64,000 nucleotides of DNA from Mesorhizobium amorphae CCNWGS0123 (GTDB taxonomy: Bacteria; Pseudomonadota; Alphaproteobacteria; Rhizobiales; Rhizobiaceae), in contig NZ_CP015318.1 in NCBI RefSeq assembly GCF_001686985.1, positions 2,044,001 through 2,108,000 on the forward strand. Reading direction: 5' to 3'. The position numbers and the translations under genes are program-made. Shown piece by piece: positions 28,506-37,844 of this stretch. The stretch's first letter is position 1. Each line of letters begins with the position of its first letter. The notes below the pieces were generated by a model. It was not told where the DNA came from, searched no databases, and saw only the letters and a program-made list of their open reading frames with translations.

Positions 28506-29420
28506 ATGGACATTCATCACATCCGCTACTTCCTAGCCGTGTGCGAGACGCGAAACTTCACGCGCGCCGGCGAAAGGTGCAATGTCACCCAGCCGGCGCT
28601 GTCGCGCGCGATCCAGCAGCTCGAGGACGAGGTCGGCGGCCTGCTGTTTCGCCGCGAGCGAAACCTGACTCACCTGACCGACCTAGGCGCACTGCTGCGC
28701 CCCCGGTTCCAGCAGATCCTCGACGAATTGACTGGAGTGCGGCAGGAGGCCTCGAGATTCTTGTGCCTGGAAAATGCCAACCTCAAGGTTGGTGTCATGT
28801 GCACCATCGGTCCGCGGCGCTTCACCGGCCTGCTGGCCGATTTCAACCGGCGCCAGCAAGGCATCCAGCTGCAGCTGGTAGAAGGTGTGCCCGCCTCGCT
28901 TTCGCAATTGCTCGAATCCGGTGAAATCGATGTCGCAATCATGGCGTCCAGCAGCAGCTTTCCGGAACGGTTCGATGTCACGCCGCTCTATCGCGAACGT
29001 TTCGTCCTGGCTTTTCCAAACGGCCATCGGCTGGCTCGCAACGACAATGTCGCCATCTCCGAACTCGACGGTGAAAACTATCTCAGGCGTCTCAACTGCG
29101 AGTATCGCGATCATCTCGCCGGGCTGTGCAACGACCGCGGCGTGAAGCTCAGGATCTCCTACGCCAGCGAGCGCGAGGACTGGATCCAGAACATGGTCTC
29201 AGGTGGTCTCGGGATCTGCTTCATCCCGGAGTTCAGTGCTGTGATCCCCGGCTTGCAGGTCCGCCCCGTCATCGACCCCGAAGTCTGGCGGGAAGTGTCG
29301 TTGGTGGTCGTGGCGGGGCGCAGGTTCTCGCCGGCGGCATCTGCCTTCGTCAACAGCGTCAAGGCGCATGGCTGGCCGGAGAGCGCCATCCCTCAGGCGC
29401 TTCGCAAGACGGCAGCCTGA
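28506..29420 (+). CDS. LysR-family transcriptional regulator (1)
   Basis: 304-residue LysR protein. The N-terminal winged helix-turn-helix is MDIHHIRYFLAVCETRNFTRAGERCNVTQPALSRAI, split here as the HTH and its recognition helix, followed by a periplasmic-binding-like effector domain. The ATG at 28506 fits the family start; an upstream ATG at 28491 would add five residues. It is closely similar in its DNA-binding part to the LysR genes ending at 31977 and 37828. The target is unknown; the cupin and transporter genes just downstream are candidates. A terminator follows. Confidence 0.88.
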   Translation: MDIHHIRYFLAVCETRNFTRAGERCNVTQPALSRAIQQLEDEVGGLLFRRERNLTHLTDLGALLRPRFQQILDELTGVRQEASRFLCLENANLKVGVMCTIGPRRFTGLLADFNRRQQGIQLQLVEGVPASLSQLLESGEIDVAIMASSSSFPERFDVTPLYRERFVLAFPNGHRLARNDNVAISELDGENYLRRLNCEYRDHLAGLCNDRGVKLRISYASEREDWIQNMVSGGLGICFIPEFSAVIPGLQVRPVIDPEVWREVSLVVVAGRRFSPAASAFVNSVKAHGWPESAIPQALRKTAA

Positions 29421-29443
29421 AGAAAGACTGTAGAAATGGTGGT

Positions 29444-29474
29444 GGCGCGCGACAAGTCCTGTCGTGCGCCTTTT
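29444..29474 (+). terminator. Intrinsic terminator of LysR gene 1
   Basis: An 11-bp stem (GGCGCGCGACA with TGTCGTGCGCC, one G-T pair) and 5-base loop are followed by TTTT. It lies 24 bases after the stop codon. Confidence 0.85.
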
Positions 29475-29611
29475 CGTGCACTCGCGACAGCCGACGATAG
29501 TTTTCAGGTATCGATTTGAGAGCCAGTCAGCATTTCTCATTCTTCGAGGCTGCCGTCACTCTCCTCTCATGCCCCGCCTCTGCGATTGGGCACTGACAAA
29601 GGAGAAATAAC

Positions 29612-30112
29612 ATGGCTTCCAAGACTATTGCATTGCGGGCGCCGCTGAAGTTGGCCCTGACACTCGGACTGCTTACTGCGACCGCTGCATTTTCCGTGGC
29701 CCCGGTTTTCGCCGGTGACTGCCCTGCCGGCCAGGCGGCAACGACGGACATCCAGGCACATCCGAGCAAGCCAGTCGGCGTGACCGATACGGTTCTCTCG
29801 GCAATCGATCTCAGCAGCAAGGGCGAAGCCTGGAAAGGCAATATTCTGCGCCTGCGCAAGCTCGTCGTTCAGCCCGGCGGCGTCGTGCCGTGGCATGAGC
29901 ACAATGTCCGCCCGGCCAACATCCTGATCGTCGAAGGCTCGATCACCGAATATCGCAGCACCTGCAAGGTCGGGATCGAACATCCGGCCGGCGACGTGAC
30001 AGCCGAATTCGGCCAGCTCGCCCATTGGTGGAAGAACAATGGCAAGGTTCCCGTCGTGCTCTATTCCGCCGACGTCCTGCCGCCTGCGATGCACGAAGAC
30101 CACATGATGTAA
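29612..30112 (+). CDS. Secreted cupin-domain protein
   Basis: 166-residue protein with a long signal peptide ending near PVFAGDC, so it is exported to the periplasm. The cupin motif WHEHNVRPANILIVEGSITEY near residue 93 carries two His ligands for a metal, and later HWWKNNGK may complete the fold. A pair of cysteines (DCPAG and STCKV) could form a disulfide. The start has GGAGAAATAAC upstream. Substrate unknown. It is followed by an efflux-type transporter gene on the same strand. Confidence 0.8.
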   Translation: MASKTIALRAPLKLALTLGLLTATAAFSVAPVFAGDCPAGQAATTDIQAHPSKPVGVTDTVLSAIDLSSKGEAWKGNILRLRKLVVQPGGVVPWHEHNVRPANILIVEGSITEYRSTCKVGIEHPAGDVTAEFGQLAHWWKNNGKVPVVLYSADVLPPAMHEDHMM

Positions 30113-30204
30113 GCCGCTCGTTGCGGCGAGCAGATTCCAGCATCAGCAACTGAAAGTGCGTCCTCGGGCGATCCGCCTGGGGACGTGTGGCACGGAGTTC
30201 CGTC

Positions 30205-31407
30205 ATGACGACCAGTGAACACACCGAACCGGCGCGGCTGCGTATGGTGGCCGCGGATAGCTGGCGCTTCGGCCTCGTTGCCTTGATCGCGTTTCTCACG
30301 CTTGTCGATCTGTTCGCCACCCAGGCCATCCTGCCTTCGCTGGTGACAAAATTCGGCGTCAGCCGCGCGACCATGGGCTTCGCCGTCAATGCCAGCACGT
30401 TCGGCATGGCGGTGGCGGGGATCGCCGTCGCGCTCTTCGGGCGCGGCATTGATCGCCGCAACGGCATCTGGATCAGCCTGGCCATCCTGGCGATCCCGAC
30501 GACGCTACTTTCGCTGACGCACAGCATAGTTGTTTTCGCCCTGCTGCGCGTAGCGCAAGGGCTGTGCATGTCGACCGCGTTCACCCTGACGATGGCCTAC
30601 CTGGCCGAGCATTTTTCCGCGCGGCAGACGACCAGTGCACTTGCTGCCTATGTGACCGGCAATGTCGCCAGCAATTTCTTCGGACGGCTGATGTCGGCCG
30701 CCGTGGCCGACACGTTTGGCATCTCCACCAACTTCCTGACGTTCGCCGCCCTCAATCTGATAGGCGCGGCCCTCGTCTGGCTTACCCTGCAGAAGACATC
30801 GGCAATGATGCGCGCTGACGCCAAGAGCGAGCCTGCCCGCGCCGCCTGGAAGGGCCCGCTGAAAAACGTCGAACTGCGCGCCTGTTTCACGATCGGCTTC
30901 CTGATCCTCTTCGTCTTCATCGGCACCTTCACCTACGTGAACTTCCAGCTCGTCGCCGCGCCGCTGTCGTTGTCGCCGATGGCGCTGGGACTGGTGTATT
31001 TCGTCTTTCTGCCATCCATGCTGACCACACCGCTCGCCGGGCGGGTTGCTGCGGGGCTCGGACCAAGGATCGGGATCGGCGCAACGCTTGCACTGGCGAT
31101 CCTGGGTTTGCTTCTGCTTCTGGCGAGCAGCCTGCCGGTGGTGCTTACCGGGATGGCGTTGGTCGCCATCGGCACCTTCCTGGCTCAGGCGATCGCCACC
31201 GGGCACGTCAGCCGGACCGCCTCGCGTGACCGCGCCGCCGCAAGCGGCATCTACCTTGCTTCCTACTATGCGGGCGGGCTCGCCGGCAGCTTCGTCATCG
31301 GACAGGTTTACGACCGGATCGGCTGGGCCGCATGCGTGGCTGTGCTTGCCGCGGTCCTCGCCAGCGCAATCGCGGCGGCACGCATGCTGCAAACGCCAAA
31401 GACCTGA
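30205..31407 (+). CDS. MFS transporter
   Basis: Major facilitator superfamily protein of 400 residues with twelve predicted hydrophobic segments. The N-terminal half has ATQAILPSLVTKFGVSRATMGFAVNASTFG and the loop 2-3 region GRGIDRRNG. It resembles the drug/metabolite efflux branch (YnfM-like) more than sugar importers. The start at 30205 has GGAG 7 bases upstream; a GTG at 30187 is less likely. It shares orientation with the cupin gene before it and the DUF302 gene after it, so they may be co-transcribed. Confidence 0.85.
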   Translation: MTTSEHTEPARLRMVAADSWRFGLVALIAFLTLVDLFATQAILPSLVTKFGVSRATMGFAVNASTFGMAVAGIAVALFGRGIDRRNGIWISLAILAIPTTLLSLTHSIVVFALLRVAQGLCMSTAFTLTMAYLAEHFSARQTTSALAAYVTGNVASNFFGRLMSAAVADTFGISTNFLTFAALNLIGAALVWLTLQKTSAMMRADAKSEPARAAWKGPLKNVELRACFTIGFLILFVFIGTFTYVNFQLVAAPLSLSPMALGLVYFVFLPSMLTTPLAGRVAAGLGPRIGIGATLALAILGLLLLLASSLPVVLTGMALVAIGTFLAQAIATGHVSRTASRDRAAASGIYLASYYAGGLAGSFVIGQVYDRIGWAACVAVLAAVLASAIAAARMLQTPKT

Positions 31408-31451
31408 GATCCTAAGACCGAAAACTTAGCTATCCAACAAAGGAGACTGAC

Positions 31452-31916
31452 ATGACCAACTACCTGAAAACCATGATTGCCGGCGGCGCCATGCTGATGG
31501 CGGTCATTCTGCCGGCCGCCGCTTCGGACGGTGTCGTCACCGTGAAGAGCGACTATTCCGTCGCCGAAACCGTCGCCCGCATCAAGAAAGATGTCGTTAA
31601 GAAGGGCATCAAGCTCTTTGGCGTCATCGATCAGGCAAGGCTTGGCAAGAACGCGGGCAACGATGTCAGGCCGTCGCGGCTGGTGATGTTCGGCAATCCG
31701 GCGCTCGGCACGACCTTCATCACCTCCAATCCCGAGGCCGGTCTCGACTGGCCGGTGCGCGTCTTGGTCTACCAGACCGCGGACGGAGCGGTTTATGCCG
31801 CCTACAGCGATTTCGACTGGATCGCCAAGCGGCATGGCATCACCGACCGCGAGGCCCAATTCAAGATGGCGACCGAAGTCATCCAGTCCGTGACCTCGAC
31901 GATCAGAAAAAACTGA
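31452..31916 (+). CDS. DUF302 secreted protein
   Basis: 154-residue protein with a signal peptide (ending LPAAASDG) and a DUF302 domain: YSVAETVARIKKDVVKKGIKLFGVIDQ, then RLVMFGNPALGTTFI and WPVRVLVYQ. This domain is widespread, often linked with respiratory or stress genes, and has no agreed biochemical role. AAAGGAGACTGAC before the ATG is a strong ribosome site. It follows the MFS gene by 44 bases. Confidence 0.88.
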   Translation: MTNYLKTMIAGGAMLMAVILPAAASDGVVTVKSDYSVAETVARIKKDVVKKGIKLFGVIDQARLGKNAGNDVRPSRLVMFGNPALGTTFITSNPEAGLDWPVRVLVYQTADGAVYAAYSDFDWIAKRHGITDREAQFKMATEVIQSVTSTIRKN

Positions 31917-31976
31917 GCGCGGATGCGTGCCGGAATTCCGCCGTGGGCATATGCGGCAGGTAAGCGCGCGACAAGG

Positions 31977-32888
31977 CTACTCGGCGGCGGACAACGCCTT
32001 CGCCCGCTCGCCGAACCACCTTTTCTGCGTGGCCTCGCGCACCAGCGCGCCAACTGCCGGCGAATGCCTGCGGCCGCGCACGGTGACGAGATTGACCTCG
32101 CGCCAGAATTCCGGCTCGGTGATCGGCAAGGGCACCACTCCTGGGTGCTTGGCGGTATGTTCGGGCATGAAACCGAATCCAAGCCCGGCGGCGATCATCG
32201 CAAGTGTCCAATCGTCACGATCGCTCCAGTAGACAGGACTGACGGTGACGCCCTGCTCGGTGAGAATGGCATCCGCGTAGCCGGCAAACTCACAATTGTT
32301 GCGGTGGATGTAGCTTTCATTGCTCATATCCTTCACGCGCACGCTGCGTTGGTTGGCGAGGCGATGGTTCAGATGGACGACCATCACCATCTGCTCCTGA
32401 AAAAGTGGAAGTGAGTGCACCTCCTCGTCAGGCACATTCGACGGCAAGGCATAGATGGCGGCCTCGAGATCGCCTTCGAGCAGCCGTCGCCGCAAGCTCT
32501 TGGCGTCTGAATCGCAAAGGTGAAGTTCGACGCCGGGGTGATGCCCACGAACGGCCGCTATCAGCTCGATGATCTCGTCCGGCGCAATCGTGCTCATGAT
32601 GCCGACCCTGAGCGGCGTCTTCTTCAGATGCACATACTGCTCGGCAATCTGCTTGGCCTGGCGGGAGTTCTCGAAGACACCCTCGAGATAGGTCTCGACC
32701 ATGCGGCCGAGCTCGGTGAGATGGGTGAAGCGGCGCTCGCGGTGGAAAAGCGCCCCGCCGAATTCGTCCTCGAGCAGTTTTATGGCGCGCGAGAGTGCCG
32801 GCTGCGTGACGTTGCACTGCTCGGCAGCCCTGGTGAAATTCAGCTCCTTGGCAACGGCCAAGAAATATCTGACCTGGCTGATCTCCAC
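31977..32888 (-). CDS. LysR-family transcriptional regulator (2)
   Basis: 303-residue LysR regulator. The start is the GTG at 32888, which gives VEISQVRYFLAVAKELNFTRAA with GGGGAG 6 bases upstream. The recognition helix NVTQPALSRAI is identical to that of LysR 1, and FHRERRFTHLTELG follows. The effector domain is complete. It is divergent from bdhA across about 280 bases, so it may control the bdhA-patatin-NDH2 genes. The inducer is unknown. Confidence 0.88.
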   Translation of the reverse strand: MEISQVRYFLAVAKELNFTRAAEQCNVTQPALSRAIKLLEDEFGGALFHRERRFTHLTELGRMVETYLEGVFENSRQAKQIAEQYVHLKKTPLRVGIMSTIAPDEIIELIAAVRGHHPGVELHLCDSDAKSLRRRLLEGDLEAAIYALPSNVPDEEVHSLPLFQEQMVMVVHLNHRLANQRSVRVKDMSNESYIHRNNCEFAGYADAILTEQGVTVSPVYWSDRDDWTLAMIAAGLGFGFMPEHTAKHPGVVPLPITEPEFWREVNLVTVRGRRHSPAVGALVREATQKRWFGERAKALSAAE

Positions 32889-33170
32889 GGCAACTCCCCT
32901 CGGCGGGCCGGCAAACAGCACGACCCGTGTTGCGGTGCGATCTTACTAGCTGCCCCTACGTCAAACAAGCCAAGCGGCAGGTCGATGGCGTCGCCGGCGC
33001 GAAGCTGACGATCTGACCGTCAGCTATCGAATCCATGTCTCAAAGGCATTTCCGCTGCTTCGCGCGGGTCGCCATACTCGGCCCAGAAATCCGGACCTAG
33101 GCATACACCCCCGATGCCAGCAGCCGTTTGCCAGGCCTTTCGGCCGCAGCCCGAACCGAAGGAAACGACG

Positions 33171-33953
33171 ATGCTCAGAGGAAAGACAGCACTCATTACA
33201 GGCTCGACCAGCGGCATCGGCCAAGGCATTGCCGAAGCCTTCGCGGCAAAGGGCTGCAACATCGTTCTCAATGGCTTCGGCGATGCCGATGAGATCGAAC
33301 GCTTGCGGGCGAAGCTGGCCGCCGACCATGGTGTGACCGTTCGTTACGACAATGCGGACATGAGCAAGGGCGGCGCGATCACCGCCATGATGGACAAGGC
33401 CATCGCCGAGTTCGGGGCCGTCGACATCCTGGTCAACAATGCCGGCATCCAGCACGTGGCGCCGATCGACGACTTCCCGATCGAGAAATGGGAGGCCGTC
33501 GTGGCGATCGATCTGATGTCGTCGTTCTACACGATCCGGCGCGCCCTGCAGGCAATGAAAGAGCGCAAATGGGGCCGCATCATCAATGTCGCCTCGGCTC
33601 ACGCCCTCGTCGCCTCCCCATACAAATCGGCCTATGTCGCCGCCAAGCACGGCGTTGCTGGCCTGACCAAGACGGTGGCGCTGGAAGTCGCCGAACAAGG
33701 CATTACGGTCAATGCGGTTTGCCCCGGATACGTGCTCACCCCGCTGGTGGAAAAGCAGATACCGGACACCGCCAGGGCGCGCGGGATCACCGAACAGCAG
33801 GTGATCAAGGACGTGCTCCTGGCCGCACAGCCGACCAAGCAGTTCGTAACGGTTGAGCAGGTTGCGTCGCTCTGCCTGTTCCTGGCCTCGGACGATGCGG
33901 CCTCGATCACCGGCGCCATCATGCCGATCGAAGGCGGCTGGACTGCCCACTGA
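33171..33953 (+). CDS. bdhA: 3-hydroxybutyrate dehydrogenase
   Basis: Short-chain dehydrogenase of 260 residues that interconverts 3-hydroxybutyrate and acetoacetate with NAD, in polyhydroxybutyrate turnover. It has the cofactor motif TGSTSGIGQGIA, NNAG, the catalytic Ser in VASAHA and the Tyr/Lys in SAYVAAK. The C-terminus QPTKQFVTVEQVASLCLFL is characteristic of BdhA. The start at 33171 begins MLRGKTALITG. It is followed 27 bases later by a patatin gene, a pairing common in rhizobia. Confidence 0.93.
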   Translation: MLRGKTALITGSTSGIGQGIAEAFAAKGCNIVLNGFGDADEIERLRAKLAADHGVTVRYDNADMSKGGAITAMMDKAIAEFGAVDILVNNAGIQHVAPIDDFPIEKWEAVVAIDLMSSFYTIRRALQAMKERKWGRIINVASAHALVASPYKSAYVAAKHGVAGLTKTVALEVAEQGITVNAVCPGYVLTPLVEKQIPDTARARGITEQQVIKDVLLAAQPTKQFVTVEQVASLCLFLASDDAASITGAIMPIEGGWTAH

Positions 33954-33980
33954 AACCGGCAACGAGGAGCGCAAAAGGCC

Positions 33981-35138
33981 ATGAACAAGATCACCCGAAA
34001 TCCCTCGACGTCGGAACCCGTGCCGGAGGCCGGCCATATGGCCGACGGTTCGATCAAGCGACAGACCGTATTGGTGCTGCAGGGCGGTGGTGCTCTCGGA
34101 GCCTATCAGGCCGGCGTCTACCAGGCGCTCGTCGAGGGCGGGATCGAGCCCGACTGGGTCATCGGCACCTCGATCGGCGCCATCAACGCAGCGCTGATCG
34201 CTGGAAACGAACCGCAGAACCGCCTGCCGAGGCTGCGCGAATTCTGGGACGGCGTCAGCCGCAGCAGCCCACTCGACGAGTTTTTCCGGATGATGGTTCC
34301 GAGCAACATCTTCTCCAATATGGGCACGGTTATGCGCGGCATACCAGGGTTCTTCGAACCGAACCCAAGCGCCATGCTCGGGGTCAATCGCGAAGTCGGG
34401 GTGGAGAATGCCTCCTATTACACCACCGATCCACTCAAGAGGACGCTGGACAACCTGATCGACTTTGATTGTCTCAACCGCCGCCATACACGGCTGACGG
34501 TTGGCGCGGTCAACGTCAACACCAGCGAGCTCAAGTATTTCGATAGCAGCCTGATGCCGTTGTCGGCGGCGCACATCATGGCGTCGGGCGCCTTGCCGCC
34601 GGCCTTCCCGGCGGTGTGCATCGACGGCGAGCCCTATTGGGATGGCGGCATCTATTCGAACACGCCCATCGAGGTCGTGCTGGACGAGCGTCCAAGGCGC
34701 GACGCGCTGATCTTTGCCGTCAACATGTGGCAGCCGCGCGCCACGGAGCCGAAATCGATCTGGCAGGTCATGGGACGGCAGAAGGATCTTCAATACGCCA
34801 GCCGCGGCAGAAGCCATGTTGCCCGTCAGGAGCAACTGCATCGTCTGCGCCACGTCGTGCGCGAAATGGGAAAGCTGGTTCCCGAGGAACGGCGCGAGGA
34901 TCCGATGTTCAAGGAACTCGCATCCTACGGCTGCCCCTCTGTCATGCATCTCGTTCGGTTGCTTTCGCCGCGCCTGGACGGCGAGGACCACACCAAGGAC
35001 ATCGACTTCACGCGCGCCGGAATCCGAACGCGCTGGCAGGCGGGATACGAACATGGCCAGCGCGTCCTCTCGGAAATGCCGTGGGAGTGCGACGTCGACA
35101 TGCTGCAGGGCATCGTGATCCACGAATCGCAAGAGTGA
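33981..35138 (+). CDS. Patatin-like phospholipase
   Basis: 385-residue acyl hydrolase. The oxyanion-hole loop is QGGGALGAYQAGVYQAL, the nucleophile elbow is IGTSIGAINAA and the Asp motif is DGGIYSNTP, so the Ser-Asp dyad is intact. The C-terminal part has ASRGRSHVARQEQLHRLRHVV, found in patatins encoded beside bdhA in rhizobia. A link to PHB granules or membrane lipid turnover is plausible but not shown. Same operon as bdhA. Confidence 0.9.
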   Translation: MNKITRNPSTSEPVPEAGHMADGSIKRQTVLVLQGGGALGAYQAGVYQALVEGGIEPDWVIGTSIGAINAALIAGNEPQNRLPRLREFWDGVSRSSPLDEFFRMMVPSNIFSNMGTVMRGIPGFFEPNPSAMLGVNREVGVENASYYTTDPLKRTLDNLIDFDCLNRRHTRLTVGAVNVNTSELKYFDSSLMPLSAAHIMASGALPPAFPAVCIDGEPYWDGGIYSNTPIEVVLDERPRRDALIFAVNMWQPRATEPKSIWQVMGRQKDLQYASRGRSHVARQEQLHRLRHVVREMGKLVPEERREDPMFKELASYGCPSVMHLVRLLSPRLDGEDHTKDIDFTRAGIRTRWQAGYEHGQRVLSEMPWECDVDMLQGIVIHESQE

Positions 35139-35172
35139 CGGACCAGCGCCTCGGAAACGATGGAGAATACCG

Positions 35173-36567
35173 ATGCAGATCATCACCCCCGGCATACGGC
35201 TGATCCCTGAAGCGGTGCTTGCCAACAACGCCGCTCTTTTCCGCACGATTCCGGAGACGCCTTCCCATATGGACACGTCACTGCATCGCGTGGTCATCGT
35301 CGGCGGCGGCGCGGGCGGACTGGAGCTGGCGACGCGTCTTGGCCGCAAGTTCGGCAAGCGACGGCTTTCCGTCACGCTCGTTGACCGCAACCGCACCCAT
35401 ATCTGGAAGCCGCTGCTGCACGAAGTGGCATCAGGCGCGCTGAACGCGTCGCATGACGCTGTCGAATACATCGCCCATGCCAGCCGGCACGGCTACCGAT
35501 ACCGCATCGGCGAAGTCGTCGGCATCGACCGTGCCAAACGCCAGGTCTTTGTCGCGCCAAGCTTCGACGATGACGGTCGGCAGGTCATCCCACCGCGTGT
35601 GCTGGGCTACGACACGCTGGTCATGGCCGTCGGCAGCGTTAGCAACGATTTCGGCACGCCGGGTGCCGCGCGCCACGCCATTTCGCTGGATACGGCAGAG
35701 CAGGCCGCCCGTTTCAACATGCGCATGATAGACGCGTGCCTGCGCGCCAACGCGCAATACGAGCAACTTTCGCCCGGTCAGCTTCATTGCGTCATCGTCG
35801 GCGCCGGGGCCACTGGCGTGGAGCTGGCCGCGGAACTGCACAAGTCGATGCGGGAGATTGCATCGCACAATCTCGACAACATCGACTTCGAAAGATTGAT
35901 CCGCATCACGATCGTGGAAGCTGGGCCGCGGATCCTTCCGGCTCTGCCGGAGCACATCGCGCGAGCTTCGGCACGTCTACTTGTCAAGCTCGGCGTCCAG
36001 ATACGGTGCGGCATCAGGGTCAGCGAGGTAACAGAGGATGGCATCAGGCTCGGTGAAAAACTCTTCGTGCCGGCCGAGCTCGTGGTCTGGGCGGCCGGGA
36101 TCAAGGCGCCGGATTTCCTGAAGGGCCTCGATAGCCTTGAGACCGATCGCATCAACCGCTTGATGGTGGACAAGACGTTGCGTGCGGTCGGAGACGACAA
36201 TGTGTTTGCGATTGGAGACTGTGCAAACTGCATCCTGCCGGGCCATGACAACGCGCTGCCGCCGCGGGCCCAGACAGCCCACCAGCAGGCCGATCATCTG
36301 GTGAAGGTAGTTGCCGCGCGCCTCGCGGGACGGGCCGCGCCGGCATTCCGTTACCGCGACTATGGCTCGCTCGTTTCGCTCGCCGACTACGGCGCGTTCG
36401 GCAGCCTGATCGGTGGGCTGAAGATCGAAGGCCTACTTGCAAGGATCGTATATCGATCGCTCCACAAGATGCATCTCAGGGCGGTGCACGGCCTTGCAAA
36501 GACCGCTCTCGCTGCGATCGGCGAGACGATAGTCAGGCGCGCCAGGCCTCGGATCAAGCTTCACTAG
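35173..36567 (+). CDS. Type II NADH dehydrogenase-like flavoprotein
   Basis: 464-residue FAD-dependent NADH:quinone oxidoreductase family protein. The FAD motif VVIVGGGAGGLELATRLG is near residue 36. A second Rossmann motif, VIVGAGATGVELAAEL, binds NADH, and VFAIGDCANC is the C-terminal FAD motif. The C-terminal helices fit membrane attachment. A start at 35173 with GGAGA upstream gives a 32-residue leader; a later ATG at 35269 would match most homologues. It follows the patatin gene and precedes a broken flavoprotein gene. Confidence 0.87.
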   Translation: MQIITPGIRLIPEAVLANNAALFRTIPETPSHMDTSLHRVVIVGGGAGGLELATRLGRKFGKRRLSVTLVDRNRTHIWKPLLHEVASGALNASHDAVEYIAHASRHGYRYRIGEVVGIDRAKRQVFVAPSFDDDGRQVIPPRVLGYDTLVMAVGSVSNDFGTPGAARHAISLDTAEQAARFNMRMIDACLRANAQYEQLSPGQLHCVIVGAGATGVELAAELHKSMREIASHNLDNIDFERLIRITIVEAGPRILPALPEHIARASARLLVKLGVQIRCGIRVSEVTEDGIRLGEKLFVPAELVVWAAGIKAPDFLKGLDSLETDRINRLMVDKTLRAVGDDNVFAIGDCANCILPGHDNALPPRAQTAHQQADHLVKVVAARLAGRAAPAFRYRDYGSLVSLADYGAFGSLIGGLKIEGLLARIVYRSLHKMHLRAVHGLAKTALAAIGETIVRRARPRIKLH

Positions 36568-36582
36568 CGGCGGAGGCGGTGC

Positions 36583-37164
36583 GATGGAAAAATATGATGT
36601 CGTGATCCTTGGCGTGCCGCAGGTCTCTCCGTCGCGATGATCGAAGCCCGCGACCTTGGCGGCACTTGCCTCAATCGCGGCTGCACGCCGAAGAAGGTGT
36701 CGGTCGCCGCAGCCCATGTGCTGGATGAGATCGAACGGGCCGATCGGTACGCGATCACTGTCGATGCGCCGAGGCTTGACTGGCGAGCCCTGATCGAACG
36801 GGAAAAGGACATTGTCAGGGACATCCCGTCCCGGCTGTCGGAACTGATGCCCAGGCGTGGCGTCGATGTCATCGTCGGCAACGCCGCCTTCATCAGAGGC
36901 AACACCATTGGCGTGAACGGCCGCGAGCTTGAAGCCGGGAATATCGTCATCGCCACCGGTTCGAAGCCGCGCTCGCTGCCTATCCCCGGCGCCGAGCATC
37001 TGACGACCTCGGAGCCGCGAACAGAATATGAACCCGGCATGCCTCGATGCATGTGGGGCATCGAAACGATGCAAGGAAAGCATAGCCCTCTCCGAGGGGT
37101 TCCAATGGTAGGGTGCATGCAGTCCACGAAAGTGCAGAAATGGCCGCCGACGACCAGGCAATGA
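36583..37164 (+). pseudogene. Broken glutathione-reductase-like flavoprotein
   Basis: A disulfide-oxidoreductase gene remnant. It begins MEKYDVVILG at 36583 but runs to a stop after a shift. The family sequence resumes in another frame as AAGLSVAMIEARDLGGTCLNRGCTPKKV, which includes the redox-active CXXXXC. About 17 residues between the two parts of the FAD-binding region are missing. The match is lost after LPIPGAEHLTTSE near 37015, so most of the NADPH and dimer domains are gone. The remaining frame to 37164 has no recognisable similarity. Confidence 0.75.
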
Positions 37165-37844
37165 CATTTGAACAGTCTGTCCAGGCTGCCGTTGAACTTG
37201 ATGCGTCCCTCAACGAGCGGCTGGCGGCGATTGCCGCGGCGGTGCGCCGCCTGGACGCGAATTTCGCCGATGCGGTTGACCGCCTCGTGGCGCGCCTGGA
37301 GAAACAGGGGGCAGGCGCCATGGCGCCGGTGCCAGGTGATGTCATGCCGGCGTTCCTGCTGCCTGACGATCAGGGCAAGCTGGTCAGTCTGGGCGATGTG
37401 CTGCTGCAGGGCCCCGCCGTGATCACCTTTCAACGTGGGCATTGGTGCCCCTATTGCCGGCTGAACGCGATCGGCATTGTCGAAGCTCAGCTAGAGATTG
37501 CTGCGCTGGGCGGCCAGGTCGTGGTGATCATGCCCGAGCGGCGCAAATTCGGGAAGGCGATGAAGGCAGCGGTCGGGGCCACCTTTCCCTTCCTGACGGA
37601 TATGGACAACGGCTACGCCCTGTCTCTCAATCTTGCGATATGGGTCGGAGCGGAGATGGAGCGGCTGATGGGGCTTGGCCTCGATCTCCCCAACTATCAG
37701 GGAAACAGCAGCTGGTTCCTGCCAATCCCTGCAACCTTCATCGTTGGAACGGACGGGATCATCACCGATCGCTTCGTCGATCCCGACTACCGTCGGCGGA
37801 TGGACATCGACGACCTGATTGCGGCGCTCAAGCGGGCTCGCTGA
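37140..37844 (+). CDS. Peroxiredoxin-like (AhpC/TSA) protein
   Basis: 234-residue thioredoxin-fold protein. A helical N-terminal part precedes the AhpC/TSA domain with GDVMPAFLLPDDQGKLVSL and the active-site segment FQRGHWCPYCRLNAI, holding a CXXC pair as in peroxiredoxin-like family proteins. The C-terminal part includes PIPATFIVGTDGIITDRFVDPDYRRRMDIDDL, kept here in short. It probably reduces peroxides with thiols. The start is uncertain: GTG at 37113 or ATG at 37140; neither has a strong ribosome site. It follows the broken flavoprotein gene. Confidence 0.82.
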   Translation: MAADDQAMTFEQSVQAAVELDASLNERLAAIAAAVRRLDANFADAVDRLVARLEKQGAGAMAPVPGDVMPAFLLPDDQGKLVSLGDVLLQGPAVITFQRGHWCPYCRLNAIGIVEAQLEIAALGGQVVVIMPERRKFGKAMKAAVGATFPFLTDMDNGYALSLNLAIWVGAEMERLMGLGLDLPNYQGNSSWFLPIPATFIVGTDGIITDRFVDPDYRRRMDIDDLIAALKRAR

